In this document: piece after piece, positions 60,882 through 64,000 of the stretch | Layout: each line of letters opens with the position of its first letter | Numbering within the stretch: position 1 is the stretch's first letter | Source of the DNA: Saccharothrix syringae | GTDB taxonomy: Bacteria > Actinomycetota > Actinomycetes > Mycobacteriales > Pseudonocardiaceae | NCBI RefSeq assembly: GCF_009498035.1 | Contig: NZ_CP034550.1 | Span: 4,898,001 to 4,962,000 of the forward strand | Reading direction: 5' to 3' | DNA length: 64,000 bases | Program-made: the position numbers and the translations under genes | The notes under the pieces: generated by a model | Told to the model about the DNA's origin: nothing | The model's input: only the letters and a program-made list of their open reading frames with translations | The model's database searches: none

Positions 60882-62186
60882 ATGTCGATGAAGAGGTGGG
60901 GGGCCGCCTTCCTGGCCGGCGCCCTGTCCGTCGGGTTGTCGGTCGCCGCGTCACCGGCACAGGCCCACGACCGCCACGGCGGCAGCGCCGTTCGCACCGT
61001 CGGGTACTACACGCAGTGGAGCTTCGCCGATCGCGGCATCCCGGTCCGCTACCTCGTCGAGAACGGCACCGCGGCCAAGCTCACCCACCTCAACTACGCC
61101 TTCGGCCTCCTCGACGAGCAGGGCCGGTGCGTCAGCTCCGACCCGGTGGCCGACTACCAGCGCCAGATCCCGGCGGACCAGGCCGTCAACGGCCGCGCCG
61201 ACCGGCCCGGCCAGGCGCTGGCGGGCAACCTCAACCAGCTCAAGCAGCTCAAGCAGAAGTTCCCGAAGCTGCGCGTCTACATCTCGCTGGGCGGCTGGAC
61301 CGGCTCGGCGTACTTCTCCAACGCCGCGCTCACCCCGCAGTCGCGTGCCGCGCACGTGAAGTCCTGCATCGACCTCTGGCTCAAGGGCAACCTGCCCGGG
61401 GCGCCCGCGGGCGCGGCCAAGGGCGTGTTCGACGGCATCGACCTGGACTGGGAGTGGCCGTCCACCGAGGGCAACGCCGGCAACGTCGTGCGCCCCGAGG
61501 ACAAGCAGAACTTCACCGCGCTGCTGCGCGAGTACCGCACGCAGCTGTTCAAGCAGGGCCTGAAGGACCGCAAGGTCTACGACCTCACCGCGTTCCTGCC
61601 CGCCAACCGCGACGCGCTCGACCGCGGGTACGAGGTCGCCGAGGTCTACCGGCTGCTGACCTTCGCCACCGTGCAGGGCTACGACTACCACGGCACCTGG
61701 GAGAGGACCACCAACCAGCAGTCGGCCCTCCGGGTGCCCGAGGGCGACCCGACCACGCCCCCGGACAGCGGCGAGATCGTCGTCGACGCGCACATCCAGC
61801 GCGGGGCGCCCCGCCACAAGATCACGCTCGGCGTGCCCTACTACGGTCGCGGCTGGACCGGCGTGACCAACCGGAACAACGGCCTGTTCCAGCAGTCCAC
61901 CGGCGCGGCCCCGGGCACCTACGAGGCGGGCTTCGAGGACTACCGGACGCTCAAGACCCTGCTGGCCGGCGGCACCTACCGGTTGTACCGCGACCCGGAG
62001 GCCGGTCACGCCTGGCTGTTCGACGGCACCACGTTCTGGAACTACGACGACCCGATCGAGCTGGAGCGCAAGGGCCGCTTCATCCGCGACCGCAAGCTGG
62101 GCGGCGCGATGATCTGGTCGCTGGACGGCGACACGCCGCAGGGCGAGCTGATCAACGGGCTGCACGCCGGTCTGCACCGGCGCTGA
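60882..62186 (+). CDS. Secreted GH18 chitinase
   Basis: 434 residues from an ATG at 60882 (ATG at 60888 also possible) with GAGGAG. The signal peptide (MSMKRWGAAFLAGALSVGLS) is cut near AQA-H. The GH18 barrel has SLGGWTGSAYF and the catalytic DxxDxDxE motif in FDGIDLDWEW (D184, D187, D189, E191). Later strands include ATVQGYDYHGTWE, LGVPYYGRGWTGVTN and GGAMIWSLDGD. There is no chitin-binding or fibronectin module, so it is a single-domain enzyme. Expression should follow N-acetylglucosamine through the upstream dre sites. Confidence 0.95.
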   Translation: MSMKRWGAAFLAGALSVGLSVAASPAQAHDRHGGSAVRTVGYYTQWSFADRGIPVRYLVENGTAAKLTHLNYAFGLLDEQGRCVSSDPVADYQRQIPADQAVNGRADRPGQALAGNLNQLKQLKQKFPKLRVYISLGGWTGSAYFSNAALTPQSRAAHVKSCIDLWLKGNLPGAPAGAAKGVFDGIDLDWEWPSTEGNAGNVVRPEDKQNFTALLREYRTQLFKQGLKDRKVYDLTAFLPANRDALDRGYEVAEVYRLLTFATVQGYDYHGTWERTTNQQSALRVPEGDPTTPPDSGEIVVDAHIQRGAPRHKITLGVPYYGRGWTGVTNRNNGLFQQSTGAAPGTYEAGFEDYRTLKTLLAGGTYRLYRDPEAGHAWLFDGTTFWNYDDPIELERKGRFIRDRKLGGAMIWSLDGDTPQGELINGLHAGLHRR

Positions 62187-62200
62187 GCGGCACCGCGGTC

Positions 62201-62230
62201 GTGGGGCGGGCCCGCGGTGGCCCGCCCCAC
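62201..62230 (+). terminator. Terminator after the chitinase gene
   Basis: GTGGGGCGGGC (62201-62211) pairs perfectly with GCCCGCCCCAC (62220-62230), loop 8 nt, 14 bases past the stop. Confidence 0.85.
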
Positions 62231-62487
62231 GTTCGTCTTCACGGGCAGCGCATCCGCAACCGCCGACCTCGACACGGATGGCGAGTGGCCCCGCCCGCCC
62301 CCCGGTGTGAGGTTGGTCGGGACCGTGCCTCGCATTCGCCCTCGTCGCCGGAGGTGGGGCCTGGTGGCAGGTGGACCTGCCGGCTCGCTCGCCGACTCGT
62401 TCGGCACGCGCGCGTCGGCGGCGGCCCTCAGGGTGCTCGTCCACGCCGAGCGGGCACCGGACCCCCGGGACCACCAGCGCCAGCACA
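62231..62487. other. Gap with no supported gene
   Basis: No frame with convincing composition and start was found. A short plus-strand stretch ending near 62504 (ALRVLVHAERAPDPRDHQRQ) is the only protein-like piece and has no start; it may be debris. Confidence 0.4.
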
Positions 62488-62823
62488 TCAGGGACCTGCG
62501 GTGACCGGAGCCGGTCGGCGGCCCGGAGGGGCACCACCCCGCGATCGGGGCGGTGGGTCGCCGCCCGGCGGTCCGAACGCCGTCGCTCGCTGCCACAACC
62601 GTTGAGCCTGCTGCCGCTTCGCCCGGGCGAGTGCCCGCATCCGCTCCCGGTGCTCCACCGGCCAGCGGAACTGCTGCCCCCGGACCTGCACGGACCACGC
62701 GAGGTCGTCGTGGATCAACGCCATCTCCGCGCTCGCGGCGGCCCGACTCATCAGTTCCAACGATCGCCGCAGGGCCTCGGCCGGTTGCCTCGCCGCCGGC
62801 GACCGCCTCGATGCCTGTGTCAC
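62488..62823 (-). CDS. Small hypothetical protein, weakly supported
   Basis: 111 codons from a GTG at 62823. The core SLELMSRAAASAEMALIHDD, LAWSVQVRGQQFRWPVEHRE and RMRALARAKRQQAQRLWQRA is helical and plausibly coding; the last 25 residues are Pro/Gly/Arg low complexity. No ribosome site is evident and no family is known. A 22-bp-period repeat lies just upstream of its start (62856-62897). Confidence 0.4.
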   Translation of the reverse strand: MTQASRRSPAARQPAEALRRSLELMSRAAASAEMALIHDDLAWSVQVRGQQFRWPVEHRERMRALARAKRQQAQRLWQRATAFGPPGGDPPPRSRGGAPPGRRPAPVTAGP

Positions 62824-62855
62824 GGCACGAGTTTCGACGATGGTGCGGTGGGTGG

Positions 62856-62897
62856 ACAGCGCCAAAGCGAACACCGCACAGCGCCAAAGCGAACACC
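62856..62897. repeat. 20-bp exact direct repeat, 22-bp period
   Basis: ACAGCGCCAAAGCGAACACC occurs at 62856-62875 and again at 62878-62897. It is AT-richer than its surroundings. It lies in a stretch without clear genes, 33 bp upstream of a possible minus-strand start. Confidence 0.8.
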
Positions 62898-63028
62898 CGC
62901 GCCCGGGCCTGCCCGAGCGGCGGATCGGCATCGGCGTCCCCGCCGAGCGGTTGCGCCGTCCCGAGCGGGTCGTCGCACCCGACCTGGCCTCACCACCGGG
63001 AATCCCCGCCGACAACGGTTCCGCGGCG

Positions 63029-63148
63029 TCAGGGCGTGCCGTGCGGCGTCTGGGGCGTCGCCGCCCTGCACCACCTGGTCGCGCTGCACCGGACCAGGGC
63101 GAACACCATGCCGCCCGTCATGGGGCCGTAGCCGTAGTACCAGTGCAT
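63029..63148 (-). CDS. Small 39-residue ORF, probably truncated membrane protein
   Basis: ATG at 63148 with GAGAGGAG upstream; a GTG one codon earlier is also possible. The product begins MHWYYGYGPMTGGMVFALV, which resembles the start of small SHOCT-type membrane proteins, but the hydrophobic segment breaks off and the tail is unrelated. Likely a frame-shifted or truncated remnant. It follows the DUF6544-like gene by 37 bp on the same strand. Confidence 0.4.
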   Translation of the reverse strand: MHWYYGYGPMTGGMVFALVRCSATRWCRAATPQTPHGTP

Positions 63149-63185
63149 CACCACTCCTCTCGGATGCGGTCGCGTCGGTCGCCCG

Positions 63186-63917
63186 TCACGACCCGTGGGT
63201 GACGTCGGCGTTGAGGTAGTCGAACTGGGCGTAGGTGAACGGTTCCCCGGGCAGGTGCCACACGGCCGTGGCGCGGCGGGGGCGGATGCGCCCGGCGACC
63301 AGGCACCAGCCGTCGACCGGGGTGGACCAGCGGGTCCTGACCAGGCCGCCGGGCAGGTCGGCCCAGCGGTCCTCGGTGGTGAACTCGCGGGGTGCGCCGC
63401 GGTGGTCGACGGTGACGCGGGCGGTGACGGTGTTGTCGTGGTCGGTCAGCGCCAGCTCGAAGGTGTGGTCGTCGACGCCGGTCCACCGGACGGGCAGCCG
63501 GAGCAGCATCGACGGGGCCAGCAGCACGGCGTCGTCGAGGAAGGTGACCAGTTCGCCCAGGTCGAACTCGGGGCCCTGGCCGTCGGCGAGGGTGAACACG
63601 CCCAGGGCGGTGGCGTGCATGCGGCCGTGCCCGTGCGCGTAGACGTCCGTGGCCTGGACGGGGACCAGGTGGGCCATCTTCAGGCGCATCCGGAACTCGC
63701 GGGTGAGGTCGTCCGCGCTGTTGTGCTGCTCGCTGACGCAGGCCAGCCAGTTCTGGTCCGGGCGCAGCCGGAAGTAGCCCGGCACGGTCGCGCGGAACCA
63801 CCGGTCGGCGGGGCGGCCGGGCACGCGCGTGAACCCCAGGTAGCGCCGCGCCGGTTCGGGCAGGTGGGCGAGGTCGTCCTCGGTGATCGGCTCGGCCCGC
63901 GTGTCGATGTGCGTCAT
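63186..63917 (-). CDS. DUF6544/DUF6920-type protein
   Basis: 243 residues from an ATG at 63917 with GGAGGTG upstream. It has LPEPARRYLGFTRVPGRPAD near the start, then FRLRPDQNWLACVSEQHN, VYAHGHGRMHATALGVFTLA, GELVTFLDDAVLLAPSML and a C-terminal APREFTTEDRWADLPGGLVR. The P-x-R-Y followed by a beta-barrel-like series, with GELVRFLDDAVLLP-type text, is characteristic of the uncharacterised DUF6544-type family. No signal peptide. Function unknown; 63918-64000 contains only its upstream region. Confidence 0.75.
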   Translation of the reverse strand: MTHIDTRAEPITEDDLAHLPEPARRYLGFTRVPGRPADRWFRATVPGYFRLRPDQNWLACVSEQHNSADDLTREFRMRLKMAHLVPVQATDVYAHGHGRMHATALGVFTLADGQGPEFDLGELVTFLDDAVLLAPSMLLRLPVRWTGVDDHTFELALTDHDNTVTARVTVDHRGAPREFTTEDRWADLPGGLVRTRWSTPVDGWCLVAGRIRPRRATAVWHLPGEPFTYAQFDYLNADVTHGS

Positions 63918-64000
63918 GGTGCACCTCCGCCTCCCAGGCTGTCCGAGGCGGCGGGGGCGTGGCAGGGCCGAAGGCAACGACCGGGCAGGGACCTCCGGCT

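Noticed and set aside
62217..62504. 95-codon plus-strand ORF after the chitinase terminator
   Set aside because: Start lies inside the terminator stem, no ribosome site, and composition is weak; at most a fragment.

Overview
The window is very GC-rich, and almost every third codon position in the genes is G or C. Starts are often GTG, and neighbouring genes are repeatedly joined by 4-base ATGA/GTGA overlaps. With the families present (SARP-NB-ARC-TPR regulators, PadR, FadR-type GntR, an actinobacterial-type 2-isopropylmalate synthase, a DasR-type operator before a chitinase, an Rv2629-like protein) this points to an actinomycete. A filamentous member of the Pseudonocardiales is my inference, not something the sequence proves. 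No rRNA, tRNA, CRISPR array or complete insertion sequence was seen.

Region by region. (1) 1-3000: a PadR regulator cut by the left edge and a coupled pair of unknown genes on the minus strand. (2) 3.3-18.3 kb: a six-gene, 15-kb plus-strand operon encoding a lipoprotein, a TPR-CHAT protease, a secreted/membrane von Willebrand A protein, a tubulin/FtsZ-like GTPase, a two-helix membrane protein, and a kinase-like/zinc-knuckle/P-loop GTPase fusion. It looks like an envelope-to-cytoplasm NTP-driven machine. (3) 18.5-26 kb: assorted single genes (M15 peptidase, TerB-like protein, SARP regulator, ricin-type lectin, two GNATs, a secreted repeat protein). (4) 26-30.6 kb: a minus-strand specialised-metabolism operon in which one polypeptide joins a class I terpene synthase to a cytochrome P450 through a 12 x 15-bp repeat-encoded linker, followed by a coupled methyltransferase and a four-EF-hand protein; a wrecked second P450 lies downstream. 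(5) 31.5-44.1 kb: a stress/dormancy-like island with GH13, GH63-like and GH15 enzymes, DUF7144, AI-2E-type permease, two DUF1269-like proteins, a 2-TM ion channel, an MFS exporter, an Rv2629-like protein and a DivIVA-like coiled coil. (6) 44.2-48 kb: a truncated and a full-length STAND/LuxR ATPase side by side. (7) 48-50.6 kb: leuA, divergent from a FadR-type GntR regulator, with a leucine-containing leader ORF and a strong hairpin in the leuA leader. (8) 51-55.1 kb: an HTH regulator, a 29-codon peptide gene ending YGGGPCPV, a membrane HExxH metalloprotease with an N-terminal PqqD/RRE-like segment, and a TPR protein; I read this as a candidate uncharacterised RiPP (modified or clipped peptide) cassette. 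(9) 55.1-57.3 kb: a graveyard of IS5-like and IS630-like transposase fragments around one intact conserved hypothetical. (10) 57.3-64 kb: a second SARP regulator, a LOG-family phosphoribohydrolase, a GH18 chitinase with a DasR-type operator, and a DUF6544-like gene.

The three parts most worth attention are the CHAT/vWA/tubulin-like/GTPase operon, the terpene synthase-P450 fusion operon, and the short-peptide/RRE-metalloprotease/TPR cassette.
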